Below, piece after piece: positions 1 to 9,382 of a stretch of 64,000 nucleotides of DNA. The notes beneath the pieces were generated by a model. That model did no database searches and was not told where the DNA came from. It was given only the letters and a program-made list of their open reading frames with translations. Within the stretch, counting starts at the first letter, position 1. Every line of letters starts with the position of its first letter. Where the stretch lies: NCBI GenBank assembly GCA_019694675.1, contig JAIBBK010000081.1, positions 29,085 through 93,084 on the forward strand, in the 5' to 3' direction. A program made the position numbers and the translations under genes. Source of the DNA: Ignavibacteria bacterium. GTDB lineage: Bacteria; Bacteroidota; Ignavibacteria; Tepidaquicellales; Tepidaquicellaceae.

Positions 1-880
1 CAAACACCTTTAGAGTAACCTGACCTTGCTCGGGGATACTGAATTCTATCTTTGTGTCAGGATTGAACGGATTCGGATAGTTCTGTCCAAGTGAAAAGTC
101 TGAAGGTACCGAACCTGACTGCGAGATCACACCCGTGATGATCGAAGTCCAGCTTCTTGTAACCCTAATGCCGTCAAGCCTGAGAGTTGGTGCGCGTGAT
201 GAGGTCCCCTGTCTCAATGCTATTCTGCCGAGATTAAACGCATCACCCGAAGGATAAGCAAGCGGCCCAACGGTAGGTGTGGGTTCTGTGGACGGTATAG
301 CACCGCTTAAGACAAACAGGCTCACGAGGTCATTATTTGAGCCAGCTACAAATGTGTATTTGAGAACCACAAGATACGTTGTATTCAGGCTGTAACTCCC
401 GGTGGTCCAAATGCCGGCAGTTGTTGTATCGGTAGCCGCGCCCTTTGTGATTCCGAAATCAATTCCGCTTCCGTTTGATCGGATATGCAACCTGCCTGAG
501 TAAAAAGTGGTGGAAGTTGATGGCAGGAATGCCAATACATAGTCACCTGCTTGTGCCGCGGAAACTGTGACCATTGCGGCCGCATAGAATGAGTTAGAGC
601 TGTCAACGGAAGACAGGGATGTATATGCATCCTGTCCCGATGTACTCATCGAAACTGCATTTCCGATTCCTGAGCCGGGATAACCTGTGTATGTGAGTCC
701 TGGAGTGGTAACGGTAAGTACATTTGTAGATCCTCCGCTGAAAGAGACCCAGCCATGTGCCCCTAAGGAATCGCCTGCGGGATAATCGAAATTTTCATTC
801 AGAAGTACCTGTGACCTGGCAGTATTGCCTGCGGTAAAAACAGTCAGCATCAATAGGGCTGCGGTAAGAACTCCTTTCAT
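1..880 (-). CDS. T9SS-sorted secreted beta-domain protein (family A), C-terminus cut by window edge
   Basis: Reading leftwards from ATG at 878-880 gives an open frame that runs off the window, about 293 residues. It starts with a signal peptide ([18 protein letters not shown], then SQ) and the shared family A opening [17 protein letters not shown]. The middle carries the family signature [20 protein letters not shown] and a DGI..T.SW segment. The last visible part is the beginning of a T9SS type A sorting domain ([20 protein letters not shown]), so only the final few dozen residues are missing. An AAAGGAGC Shine-Dalgarno match about 10 bases upstream supports the start, which is unusual in this window. 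Same domain as the genes at 1039, 2512 and 9383. The export route is inferred from the tail; the biochemical role is unknown. Confidence 0.85.
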   Translation of the reverse strand, partial: MKGVLTAALLMLTVFTAGNTARSQVLLNENFDYPAGDSLGAHGWVSFSGGSTNVLTVTTPGLTYTGYPGSGIGNAVSMSTSGQDAYTSLSSVDSSNSFYAAAMVTVSAAQAGDYVLAFLPSTSTTFYSGRLHIRSNGSGIDFGITKGAATDTTTAGIWTTGSYSLNTTYLVVLKYTFVAGSNNDLVSLFVLSGAIPSTEPTPTVGPLAYPSGDAFNLGRIALRQGTSSRAPTLRLDGIRVTRSWTSIITGVISQSGSVPSDFSLGQNYPNPFNPDTKIEFSIPEQGQVTLKVF

Positions 881-967
881 ATTTCTTTTTGCTCCTTTAG
901 TTTAAAATTTGTTCCGGTTCATATTAAAGAAAAAATCCTTCTTTACCAATTCAAATTTCGGTAATCG

Positions 968-1001
968 AAAAAAAAAAGGAGGCGGTTATATGACCGCCTC
1001 C
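968..1001 (-). terminator. Intrinsic terminator of the 1039-2340 gene
   Basis: A perfect 9-bp stem, GGAGGCGGT (978-986) pairing with ACCGCCTCC (993-1001), with a 6-base loop. On the minus strand it is followed directly by ten U residues (A tract 968-977). It lies just downstream of the stop codon at 1039. Confidence 0.9.
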
Positions 1002-1038
1002 CCGGATTACAGATCAATTCAACAAAACTGCCCCGTTA

Positions 1039-2340
1039 CTACGGAGTCACACTGCCGACAAAGTTGAATGCATTATTGTCTGTAACGGCCGCATCCGAAG
1101 CATCAATGAACTCATCGCCGTTGAGGTCGGTGTTCAGATACCCGGAGGCAAAATTGCTTATATCGTTATCAACTGCCGAAGCGTCAGATGCATCAACGGT
1201 TCCGTCCTGATTGACATCTCCGTTATATGTAACATATATGGCGCCTTTCAGCAACTGATTGTCTCCGTAAGCTTTGTTGGCGGCATCAGTGAAGTCATAA
1301 GAGAATCCGTTGTACTGTGTAAGCGCTTCTCCCCCTGTCCTGCTCCATGTTGTCACTCCATTTCTGAAAACCGGGCTCTTTCTGTATCTTACATCCATGT
1401 AGTAGTTTCCCGACGTCACATTGGCGAACTCAAACAATCCTCTGAGCGAAACCTTGTCAACAACCGCAGTTGATGAGTCAACAATGGCATAAGGAGTCGT
1501 GTTGTTTCTCAGATAAATTGTTACAGAATCATTGACGCTATGCTGACCAGAACCTTCGTTGTACAATCCCTGAACCGCGAGCTTTACGTTAAGTACTGTA
1601 GTGAACCATGAAGTGGTAGCCAATATTCCGTCAACTGTAATGCCTGGTGCCCTCGTAGCAACACCTTGTCTCAAGGCCACGCGGCCAAGGCTGAATGCAT
1701 CTCCAGATGTGAATGCTATGGGACCCACAGTCGGAGCCGGCTCGGTCACAGGCAGGCCTGAAGAGAATATGAAAAGGCTTACAGCGTCATTTGAAGCTCC
1801 CGGCCTGAATTCATACTTGGACACTAGAAGATATGTTGTATTAAGGTTGTAGCTTGAAGTTGACCACATTGCGGCGTTGAGAGTATCTTGCGGTGAAGAT
1901 TTTGCTATGCCGAAATTTATTCCGCCTGCACCATTGCTTCTTGCAAAAACTCGTGCACTGTAGAATGTGGTTGATGTACCCGGCAGAAAAGCCAGGAAGT
2001 AATCGCCGCCGTTCTGAACGCTTGAAACGTTCACAAGAAAGAAAGCATATACTGCCTTCGCATTTGTTGAATCTGCGGAAGATGTGAACTGTGTATATGC
2101 ATCCTGACCGGTTGTTGTCAGCGTTGTTGCATTTCCAATGCCTGATAGAGGATATCCGGCATACGACAAACCCGGTGATGTAACCAGAAGCCGGTTTGTG
2201 GCTCCTCCGCTGAACGAAGTCCAGCCGTGAGCTCCGAGAGAATCACCGACCGGATAGTCAAAATTCTCTGCGAGCCTTTGCTGTGCTGAAACGCTGACTG
2301 CCATACACAGCATGATGAAACCTAATAATGCTCTTTTCAT
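1039..2340 (-). CDS. Secreted family A beta-domain protein with C-terminal dockerin-type repeats
   Basis: 433 residues. Signal peptide 1-19 (MKRALLGFIMLCMAVSVSA), then the family A domain (about 20-245) beginning [16 protein letters not shown] and ending near GITVDGILATTSW. Unlike its neighbours it lacks the T9SS tail. Residues about 250-370 form a transthyretin-like beta-sandwich (AIVDSSTAVVDKV, YYMDVRYRKSP, TTWSRTGGEALTQ, AYGDNQLLKGAIY). The last 60 residues hold two dockerin-type calcium loops, DVNQDGTVDASD and DLNGDEFIDASD, and the protein ends NFVGSVTP. Loop positions 1, 3, 5, 9 and 12 are occupied as in type I dockerins. No clear Shine-Dalgarno precedes the ATG. Surface or extracellular location is inferred. 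It links the family A domain to the tail otherwise seen at 14045, 16657 and 40474. Confidence 0.9.
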   Translation of the reverse strand: MKRALLGFIMLCMAVSVSAQQRLAENFDYPVGDSLGAHGWTSFSGGATNRLLVTSPGLSYAGYPLSGIGNATTLTTTGQDAYTQFTSSADSTNAKAVYAFFLVNVSSVQNGGDYFLAFLPGTSTTFYSARVFARSNGAGGINFGIAKSSPQDTLNAAMWSTSSYNLNTTYLLVSKYEFRPGASNDAVSLFIFSSGLPVTEPAPTVGPIAFTSGDAFSLGRVALRQGVATRAPGITVDGILATTSWFTTVLNVKLAVQGLYNEGSGQHSVNDSVTIYLRNNTTPYAIVDSSTAVVDKVSLRGLFEFANVTSGNYYMDVRYRKSPVFRNGVTTWSRTGGEALTQYNGFSYDFTDAANKAYGDNQLLKGAIYVTYNGDVNQDGTVDASDASAVDNDISNFASGYLNTDLNGDEFIDASDAAVTDNNAFNFVGSVTP

Positions 2341-2463
2341 TTTTGAGTGTTAAATTAGTTTGGGATGTTTGGAAAAGTACATACAAAATAACCTAACTAT
2401 TGAAAACTTACAATTGGCAGATTATTACTATTGGGTTAATTTTGACCGGGCTGCGGGCAAAAA

Positions 2464-2488
2464 AAAAGGCCGGACGAACCGGCCTTTT
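2464..2488 (-). terminator. Intrinsic terminator of the 2512-3816 gene
   Basis: Ten-bp inverted repeat AAAAGGCCGG (2464-2473) / CCGGCCTTTT (2479-2488), loop ACGAA, with further A residues on the left that give a U tract in the minus-strand transcript. It lies 23 bases beyond the stop codon and could also work in the plus direction. Confidence 0.88.
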
Positions 2489-2511
2489 CGTATATGTTAC
2501 GCAGAGTTGCT

Positions 2512-3816
2512 TTACTTTACAAGCATAAGCCTTTTAACCGCAGAATAGCTGCCGGCTGAAAGTCTGTAAATGTAGGAACCGCTGGGCAGATCAGATGCAT
2601 TGAGACTGACGGAATTGTAACCCGCGTTCCTGTATCCGCTTATCAGATTCCTGACATGGCTGCCCTTCATGTCAAAAAGGTCGAGAGACACTTCGCCGGC
2701 TGCCGGTATGTCAAAGTTTATTACGGTTGAAGGATTGAATGGATTCGGATAGTTCTGATGAAGCGCATATTGATCCGGCAATCCGATGACCACTTCCTGC
2801 GCCAGATCAAAATACTCGAAGTTTCCGTTGTAATCCATTTGCTTCAGTCTGTATGAATAATTCCCCGTCCCTGTCTGCCTGTCGGTGAAAGAGTAATCCT
2901 TTATGCCTGATGAAGTACCGCTTCCGGGAACAAATCCGATTGCCGACCAATCACTTCCGGAAACTCTTCTTTCAATATCAAAGCCGTAATTATTCAGCTC
3001 CGAAGAAGTTGACCAGTTCAGGTTTACATTTCTGCCGTTGACGCTTGCAGTGAACGAGGCCAGTTCAACGGGCAATGCCGTGGTCCAGCCGGTAGCAACA
3101 AATATCTCATCAAGGAGCAAAGTGGCCGAGGTAGTAGCCACGCCCTGCCTTAATGCAAATCTGCCAATGTCAGCCACATCTGTGGTTGTACCTGTAACCG
3201 GCCCGATCGTCGGTGACGGTTCGAAATTCGGCGGAGCGGAATCAAAAACAAAGAGACTAACTTCATCATCTGTTGTTGAGCCTGTCTTGAATTCGTACTT
3301 TGCGCAAACCAGATAATTTGACGCCCTCCTGTAGATCGAATCGCTCCATACAACTGCACCACCCGATAGTGCATTCTTTGTGATACCAAAGGCAAAAGTA
3401 TCCGTTTTTGTCGGAGAGTTCCTGATGTATATCCTGCAGGTGTAATTCGTAGTGCTTGTGGACGGCAGTAGTCCAACAAAGTAATCACCGCCGCCGGCAA
3501 CAATCCTTGCAGTGTCAACATTCACAATGAAGAACGCGTAAAGCGTACCTGAGTTTACAATAGATGATAGCGGCTTGTAAGAGTCCTGTCCAGTATTTCT
3601 GAGCTTGACGGAATTACCGACTCCGGGCTGCTGATATCCGGGGAAATCGAGACCCGGTGCTGTTACAAGCAATCTGTTCGTTGCACCGCCGCTGAAACTT
3701 GTCCAGCCGTAGGCCCCGATTGAATCGCCGGCAGGATAGTCAAAGCTCTCAGAAAGAATCTGTGCATGTGCAACACTGCATGCGAAAATGAACACAATTG
3801 CAATAAATCTTCTCAT
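2512..3816 (-). CDS. T9SS-sorted secreted family A beta-domain protein
   Basis: 434 residues from ATG at 3814-3816, chosen because MRRFIAIVFIFACSVAHAQ is a clean signal peptide; an in-frame extension to 3873 adds only non-signal residues. Domains: signal peptide 1-18; family A domain about 20-255 ([49 protein letters not shown]); a fibronectin-III-like stretch about 255-350 (LPVELASFTASVNGRNVNL, SELNNYGFDIERR, YSYRLKQMDYNGNFEYF); T9SS type A sorting domain about 355-434 ([19 protein letters not shown], ending KRLMLVK). The tail predicts passage through the Sec system and then T9SS, with tail cleavage and surface attachment or release. The role of the family A domain is unknown; a lectin-like beta-sandwich is a guess from composition. 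Confidence 0.9.
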   Translation of the reverse strand: MRRFIAIVFIFACSVAHAQILSESFDYPAGDSIGAYGWTSFSGGATNRLLVTAPGLDFPGYQQPGVGNSVKLRNTGQDSYKPLSSIVNSGTLYAFFIVNVDTARIVAGGGDYFVGLLPSTSTTNYTCRIYIRNSPTKTDTFAFGITKNALSGGAVVWSDSIYRRASNYLVCAKYEFKTGSTTDDEVSLFVFDSAPPNFEPSPTIGPVTGTTTDVADIGRFALRQGVATTSATLLLDEIFVATGWTTALPVELASFTASVNGRNVNLNWSTSSELNNYGFDIERRVSGSDWSAIGFVPGSGTSSGIKDYSFTDRQTGTGNYSYRLKQMDYNGNFEYFDLAQEVVIGLPDQYALHQNYPNPFNPSTVINFDIPAAGEVSLDLFDMKGSHVRNLISGYRNAGYNSVSLNASDLPSGSYIYRLSAGSYSAVKRLMLVK

Positions 3817-3896
3817 GATATAGTTGTTTAGTTTAGAAAAGAACCGAAGAAAAATTATCTCCGATCCTAACAAATTTCTAACAGCAGGATCAAATT

Positions 3897-3928
3897 GAAA
3901 AGAGCCGGATGCAACTGCAACCGGCTCT
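3897..3928 (-). terminator. Likely terminator of the 3954-5594 gene
   Basis: Eight-bp stem AGAGCCGG (3901-3908) / CCGGCTCT (3921-3928), 25 bases past the stop codon. The U tract on the minus strand is short (about three U residues), so termination may be weaker than at neighbouring genes. Confidence 0.65.
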
Positions 3929-3953
3929 CATGGATCGAATCAAAGTCCGTTCA

Positions 3954-5594
3954 TTACTTTACAACCATCATCTTTCTTACGGCTGAATACTTGCCGTTAC
4001 CGGTTGTCAGCTTATAGAAGTAGATACCGCTTGAAACTCCGGATGCATTGAATACAACCGTATGATATCCTGCGCTCCTTACTTCATTTACAAGGGTTGC
4101 AATCTCCTTGCCCGACATGTCAAAGACCTTCAGACTGATCTGTCCTTCAGCAGGAAGATCAAAATTGATCCTTGTTTCCGGGTTAAAGGGATTCGGATAG
4201 TTTTGGCCGAGGCTGAACTCTTCAGGAAGACCGATCGTCACCTCACCGGCAAGATTGTAATATGTGAAGTTGCCGTTGAAGTCAATCTGCTTCAGTCTGT
4301 ACTTGTATACTCCGGAAGCAATGTTAATATCCGAATACTCATAGCTGTGCTGCTGAGATGCAGTTCCGTTTCCGCTTACAAACCCGAGCTTCTGCCATGA
4401 TGCTGATCCCGAAAGGCTTCTCTCAATATCAAATCCGGAGTTGTTCAGCTCTGAAGAAGTGATCCATCTCAGCACGGCATTCCTTCCGGTAACAGCCGCT
4501 GTGAAGGAAGAAAGTTCAACAGGCAATGGATTTACGGAAGAATCACTTGCCACTGCAAAGTCTGAGAATGACGTCAGCCCCGAAGCAGTTACCAGGGTGC
4601 CGTTGGTGGTTGTGCTCACCGCCACCCACGGACTGCCGATGCTCGTCCTCTTCACAATGTAAACTTTGGAAATATCATTGAGGAAAAGGAAGTTAGTCAT
4701 GTCAATACTGATCGAATAAGTTGCATATCCATTGAAGTCGTTGCCTGAGTAAGAGATCGTGTACCAGAAATCCGGCGAAACGATATTCGGTGTGAATATG
4801 CTGCCGTCAGGTGCAGTAGCAGAAGAATTGGTGGCAATGGCAACGGCCGAATAACTCGGCACGCTTCCGGTGTATTTGTGCTGAACGACTCTCAGTTCAC
4901 CCCCGGAAGGATTTCCTGTGGTGCTCATATTTGTACTCACAACCGGATTACAGCTGTAAGTTCCGGGCGAAGTGACAGCGCTGTTGCATATCGAGCCCGC
5001 ATCATACACGGTAAAATCATCCAGCCAGAGGTTATTCCCGTATCCGCTTACACCTCTTATTGCCAGTATCACGCTTGCCTGGCCGCCGTACTGGCTCAGG
5101 TCAATTGACTCCTGTCTCCAATGGCTTGCTGAAGTCGGGTTGTAATTTGTTGTTGAAGGCGGTTGTGTAGCCAGCGACGGATTCGAAGATCTTGCCTTTC
5201 TGTACGGTACAGGAGTATTGATGAACGTCGCTCCACCGTTGGTTGATACAAGGACTATGAGTGAGTCATTCTCCGCCGAAGTATATGACCTGTGTGCTAC
5301 ATAGAAATGCACTACAGGTTTGGTAAGTGCACTGAAATTGAAGGACGGAGAGATCAGAGTACCTGCTGTCCCGGCAACGTATGCAAAATTGTTGCTGACA
5401 ATGGCAGTGTCATTGGGCTTTCCGGAAGGACCAACGGCAGCAAATGCGAAGCTCCACAAAGGAGTCGTCTGAATCACACTCCAACCGCTCACTGCATTAC
5501 CTGACTGGTAATACGGGTAGAAAGTTACCTGGCCAAACAGCATCCCTGTTCCAAGGGTTGTGATCAGGAGCAAAGCTGTAATTAAGGATTTCAT
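3954..5594 (-). CDS. T9SS-sorted secreted protein with MAM-like/cleaved-adhesin domain (short family B)
   Basis: 546 residues from ATG at 5592-5594, where MKSLITALLLITTLGTGMLFG forms the signal peptide; the longer in-frame start at 5636 adds a hydrophilic leader and is less likely. Residues about 22-200 form a MAM/cleaved-adhesin-like domain (GWSVIQTTPLWSF, LTKPVVHFYVAHRSY, DSLIVLVSTNGGATF, WRQESIDLSQYGG, LWLDDFTVYDAG). A second domain follows (about 220-350) shared with the genes at 5912 and 10847: GGELRVVQHKY, SATAPDGSIFTPNIV, FWYTISYSGND. Next are a fibronectin-like stretch (LPVELSSFTAAVTGRN...YKYRLKQIDFNGNF) and a T9SS type A tail ([20 protein letters not shown], ending RKMMVVK). It is the compact version of the two roughly 1000-residue paralogues, lacking their N-terminal half. 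Binding function is inferred only from domain type. Confidence 0.9.
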   Translation of the reverse strand: MKSLITALLLITTLGTGMLFGQVTFYPYYQSGNAVSGWSVIQTTPLWSFAFAAVGPSGKPNDTAIVSNNFAYVAGTAGTLISPSFNFSALTKPVVHFYVAHRSYTSAENDSLIVLVSTNGGATFINTPVPYRKARSSNPSLATQPPSTTNYNPTSASHWRQESIDLSQYGGQASVILAIRGVSGYGNNLWLDDFTVYDAGSICNSAVTSPGTYSCNPVVSTNMSTTGNPSGGELRVVQHKYTGSVPSYSAVAIATNSSATAPDGSIFTPNIVSPDFWYTISYSGNDFNGYATYSISIDMTNFLFLNDISKVYIVKRTSIGSPWVAVSTTTNGTLVTASGLTSFSDFAVASDSSVNPLPVELSSFTAAVTGRNAVLRWITSSELNNSGFDIERSLSGSASWQKLGFVSGNGTASQQHSYEYSDINIASGVYKYRLKQIDFNGNFTYYNLAGEVTIGLPEEFSLGQNYPNPFNPETRINFDLPAEGQISLKVFDMSGKEIATLVNEVRSAGYHTVVFNASGVSSGIYFYKLTTGNGKYSAVRKMMVVK

Positions 5595-5831
5595 GTTGTT
5601 GTATTTGATTAATGAAAATGATTTTGAGTTCATCATTCAAGATTTTCCGGTTCTTGGGGATTTGTTACGGCAGAGTATGCATCAGCCATTTGGTCTGAAT
5701 ATCCTGATTTCGCTCCAAGAGTACCATCTGAGAGTTTCAATGGCAATTCATCGCTCTGTAATTTGGGGATGGGTGAAATTATGAATTATGATGCGTATTT
5801 CCAAATGACTTTTTTCGAATTGCACAAATAT

Positions 5832-5863
5832 AAAAAAGCCGTGAATAATGATCACTCACGGCT
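5832..5863 (-). terminator. Intrinsic terminator of the 5912-8908 gene
   Basis: Stem AGCCGTGA (5837-5844) / TCACGGCT (5856-5863), followed on the minus strand by a six-base U tract. It lies about 50 bases past the stop codon. Confidence 0.85.
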
Positions 5864-5911
5864 CCTTTGTATGTATAGCGGAAATGCTGTACCGGGTTAC
5901 ATGATGTTCAC

Positions 5912-8908
5912 TTACTTGACGAGCATCATTTTCTTGGTATCAGTGAAGTTCCTGCCGCCTGCATCTACGTTCAGTCTGTAGAAATACACACCGCTTGACA
6001 GTCTTGATGCATTGAAGCTTATCGTATGATAACCTGCCGGCATTGCTTCGTTTATAAGCGATGCGACTTCCTTTCCTGACATGTCAAATATCTTAAGACT
6101 TACCTTACCGTCATAAGGCAGGTCATAGTTGATCTTGGTTGACGGGTTGAACGGATTCGGATAATTCTGTGAAAGTGAGAATTTCTCCGGTACCCCGATA
6201 TTGACTTCATTGCCAAGCTGATGATATTCGAAGTTTCCGTTGAAGTCAACCTGTTTCAATCTGTAATTGTACTTGCCTGTTGAAACGGACCTGTCTGTGA
6301 AGCTGTAGTTCTGCTGCGAAGCTGTAGTGCCGTGGCCGTCAACATAACCAACCTTCTTCCAGTTTTGAGTTCCTGCCGAAGTTCGTTCGACCTCAAATCC
6401 CGCATTGTTGGTTTCGGTTGCCGTTGACCAATTAAGTGTTACGCTGTTTCCGCTGATGACCGATACAAACGAAGTGAGCTCAACCGGCAGAGGCTGATCA
6501 TTACCAGCAAGCGCAAAGTCACAGAATGTTGTAAGCCCGAAAGCTGCAAGTATTGTTCCGCTTCTCTGTGTGCTGAGACATTCCCAAGAGGAAGTCATAT
6601 CAGACCTCTTCATAATATAGATCTTGTCGGGATTCGGGATTGTCAGCCCGTCGAGGTGTATGAAGAGATTGTAGTTGGAATAACCTCTTCTGTCGTTACC
6701 TGTGTAGGTGACTGTGAACCAGAACTTCTTATATACGATCGCCGGCGTGAAGATCGAGCCGTCGTTTGATGTTGCTGTAGAATTCGGAGCAATGTTCACA
6801 GCCGCTACAGACGGCGGAACAATGTTCGAATACTGGATCACAGTGGCATCACCTCCTGTTGGATTGTCGGTCTCATAACCTGAATTTATGCTGATGTTTC
6901 CGCTTCCTAGTGCATCTTCAAACGAACCAATGTTGGCAACTTCTTCCTCTATCTTTGTCTCTGATCCGGGAGGTTCGTTGCCTTCCCATGGAGGAGTAAG
7001 TCCGATGTCTGAGAATTCAAGCTGAAGAAGTCCGTTGCAGTTATAGAATATTGCCGGTTGTGTTATCTCGTCAACGCAGATCGAACCTGCATCTGAAACC
7101 ACAAGGTTGTCTATCCATGCATTGTTTCCGTAATCGCTCTTTGCCCTGAATCCGATCACGACATTTGCATTACCGGCCACATTCGCCAGACTGATCGTTT
7201 CGCTTCTCCATTTGCTTGCCGAATCGGGGAAGAAGTTAGTATTGGACGGTGCTCTGGTAGCAAGCGATGGAACTGAAATATTTGATTTGTTATAGATTGT
7301 AGACGCACTGAAGAACGACATTCCGGCATCAGTGGAGACAAGCACCTCAATGGTATCATCAGCAGTCTGGAAAGTCCTGTATGAGATGTAGAAATTCAGG
7401 ACAGGGTTTGCAAGCGCCGAAAGGTCAAATTCAGGTGAACGCAATATCTCTCTTCTTCCGTCGTTGTTGTTAGGACCGAAGAAATTGCATCTTGCCGCTG
7501 TGTCATTTGCCTGCCCCGCCGGGTTTGTGCAGGTGCCAAGGATCCAGAGAGGAGTAGAGCCGTTTGGTCCGTTGCTCTCAATTCTTGTTGACCAGCCGGC
7601 AGGATTTGTGAATGTCTGAAGATACGGGTATGATGCAATCTTGTCTCCGACATTGACTATAGCAGTGAAAGTGTCATTCAGTGCAGAACCGTCCCCTGCC
7701 AGCGCAGTATAGATCTTCACAGTGTTTGGTCCTGATGCCAGCGGTGTGAAAGCATAACCGCCGGAGAAAGTGACGAGCTCATTTCCGTTCGGAAGGATAG
7801 GGCCGACTGTGTTGACTGGTCCAACGGGAGCGCCGCCGTTAACCGTGTAATAGACCGGCACAGCATTCTGTGTATTGCTTCCGAAGTTCCTTACATTAGC
7901 AACAAATTCATAACCTTTTCCTGAAGAGAAGATCCTGCCGTCAAGGAGGCTTGATGCTGTAACACCCATATCATCAGGATAAGGAGGCGCCCAGGAGTAC
8001 ACCTGGCCGTTAGCTGGCCTGCTTGCGTTGGTCAGCGTCATTGTTGAACCGTTGTTAGGACCGTTGAGGGATGCTCCCCAGTTATTTCCTGTCCTTGTCC
8101 TGAAATCAGCGTTTGATGTTCCTCTCAAGCCGACCTGAGGACTTCCGTTCGTTGTGGAGCTTGTGAAATTTCCGTAAATGAAATCAATCCTGTTGACTGT
8201 TTCCAGGAGAACTATCTGGAAGTTGAAGTTGTCATTGGTTCCGTTGCTGAACTTCCTGAAGTTCTTGAACTGTATCGTGTGGATCCTGGAACCAACAGAG
8301 CCGGAAGTTTCGCTTCTGATCTCACCGGAAGCAATTGTGAATGTGAAATTCCCGCTGTTCGATGTTGCGTTTGCAGACATAGTAATAGTGCCCAGGCCAG
8401 TGTCAAATGAAGCAACTGTTGTATTTGCAGGTATTCCAGTTCCTGTAATTACTTTGCCTACAGTTACTCCGGCAAAATTATTTACATTCGATATTGTAGG
8501 GCTGCCGGACTGCCTGGAACCGGTTGACGCAAACACTCCCTGAATATCTCTTGCAAGTGCGGCAACAGCTCCGTCATATCCTGCATTTGAAGCTATGGGA
8601 TTGAAGAGATTTGCCGCCGGATCAGTTGCCCCGAATGTAATGAACCCGTTTGAACTTATTGTATATGCTGAATATGACGTGCCGTTGTAAATGAAGCTGA
8701 AAGGCAGTGACTGAGACGTAAACACAGTATCGTCAAGAGAAGCGCCGTCGCCTGTTGTAGCTGTTGAACTGCCTACAAGAGTTCCTCCGGTGACCTCAAC
8801 ATAACTGCCGCCGAACTGATTGAACGAATACTGGTTCAATTGCGCACCCGCCAATGTCGAGAAGATCAACAGTGACAATGCCGAAAAAGTAAACAGAAGC
8901 CTTTTCAT
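5912..8908 (-). CDS. Large T9SS-sorted multidomain surface protein (family B)
   Basis: 998 residues. Signal peptide 1-22 (MKRLLFTFSALSLLIFSTLAGA). N-terminal beta domain about 23-250 (YSFNQFGGSYVEVTGG, ISSNGFITFGATDPA), interrupted near 130-185 by a small module with GKVITGTGIPANTTV and ITMSANATSNSGNF. Then a CARDB-like domain (about 312-430: DDMGVTASSLL, VPVYYTVNGGAPVGPVNTV), a MAM-like domain (about 435-615: LANPVLNFYISYRTF, DTIEVLVSTDAGMSF, NNAWIDNLVVSDAG), the shared GGDATVIQY / SATSNDGSIFTPAIV / FWFTVTYTGND domain (about 690-815), a fibronectin-like stretch, and a T9SS type A tail (about 909-998: [20 protein letters not shown], ending KKMMLVK). Paralogue of the 10847 gene throughout. It has its own terminator. 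An adhesive or structural surface role is inferred; no catalytic motif is visible. Confidence 0.92.
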   Translation of the reverse strand: MKRLLFTFSALSLLIFSTLAGAQLNQYSFNQFGGSYVEVTGGTLVGSSTATTGDGASLDDTVFTSQSLPFSFIYNGTSYSAYTISSNGFITFGATDPAANLFNPIASNAGYDGAVAALARDIQGVFASTGSRQSGSPTISNVNNFAGVTVGKVITGTGIPANTTVASFDTGLGTITMSANATSNSGNFTFTIASGEIRSETSGSVGSRIHTIQFKNFRKFSNGTNDNFNFQIVLLETVNRIDFIYGNFTSSTTNGSPQVGLRGTSNADFRTRTGNNWGASLNGPNNGSTMTLTNASRPANGQVYSWAPPYPDDMGVTASSLLDGRIFSSGKGYEFVANVRNFGSNTQNAVPVYYTVNGGAPVGPVNTVGPILPNGNELVTFSGGYAFTPLASGPNTVKIYTALAGDGSALNDTFTAIVNVGDKIASYPYLQTFTNPAGWSTRIESNGPNGSTPLWILGTCTNPAGQANDTAARCNFFGPNNNDGRREILRSPEFDLSALANPVLNFYISYRTFQTADDTIEVLVSTDAGMSFFSASTIYNKSNISVPSLATRAPSNTNFFPDSASKWRSETISLANVAGNANVVIGFRAKSDYGNNAWIDNLVVSDAGSICVDEITQPAIFYNCNGLLQLEFSDIGLTPPWEGNEPPGSETKIEEEVANIGSFEDALGSGNISINSGYETDNPTGGDATVIQYSNIVPPSVAAVNIAPNSTATSNDGSIFTPAIVYKKFWFTVTYTGNDRRGYSNYNLFIHLDGLTIPNPDKIYIMKRSDMTSSWECLSTQRSGTILAAFGLTTFCDFALAGNDQPLPVELTSFVSVISGNSVTLNWSTATETNNAGFEVERTSAGTQNWKKVGYVDGHGTTASQQNYSFTDRSVSTGKYNYRLKQVDFNGNFEYHQLGNEVNIGVPEKFSLSQNYPNPFNPSTKINYDLPYDGKVSLKIFDMSGKEVASLINEAMPAGYHTISFNASRLSSGVYFYRLNVDAGGRNFTDTKKMMLVK

Positions 8909-9312
8909 AGCTGGTTGTTTTTGTTAGTGAATGTATTTTGAGAACGCGGTTTAACTCAAAGGTAGTTTTGGGGTGGTATCTGCAATTCCGCATACAAACG
9001 GAGTATGCAAATGAAAAACACAATTAGCCTGGTAAGAGATCTTGTAATTCAGTTAGTACAAGTACTGCAATTTCTGTCGGTTGCCTCCTTCCTTGTGTTT
9101 CGGTTGCCGGTTACAGGAACCTTCAGGGTAATTCATCCCGGAGTTAACAACTGCAATCAGGCAAAAATGCTTGTGAACGTCTTCTATATTTGTATACAAA
9201 ATTACGTAAATCGGATTTCTTTGCAAACTGTAAATTCATTCCCGCAGAGACAGTAAACCTTTGGATAAGCAATGCAAGCCCTTCAAAACATCTCCTGCCT
9301 CAGTAAAATGAA
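8909..9312. other. Gene-free spacer inside the secreted-protein array
   Basis: About 400 bases between the start of the 998-residue gene and the terminator of the next one, the longest spacer in the array. It must contain the promoter for the minus-strand gene starting at 8908. An 83-codon plus-strand frame (9005-9256) has no recognisable domain or start signal. A short inverted repeat GCATAC...GTATGC lies near 8990-9007. I see no RNA gene or repeat that would explain its length. Confidence 0.5.
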
Positions 9313-9342
9313 AGAGCCGCAGGATATACTCCGTGCGGCTCT
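9313..9342 (-). terminator. Likely terminator of the 9383-10678 gene
   Basis: Nine-bp stem AGAGCCGCA (9313-9321) / TGCGGCTCT (9334-9342), about 40 bases past the stop. The downstream U tract is interrupted (TTTCATTTT on the minus strand), so confidence is moderate. Confidence 0.65.
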
Positions 9343-9382
9343 ATCATAACAACAGTGAAATGGTATCTCAAAAGAGATCCGA

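Noticed and set aside
9005..9256. 83-codon plus-strand frame in the largest array gap
   Set aside because: No domain, no start signal, and opposite strand to all neighbours; composition is not protein-like.
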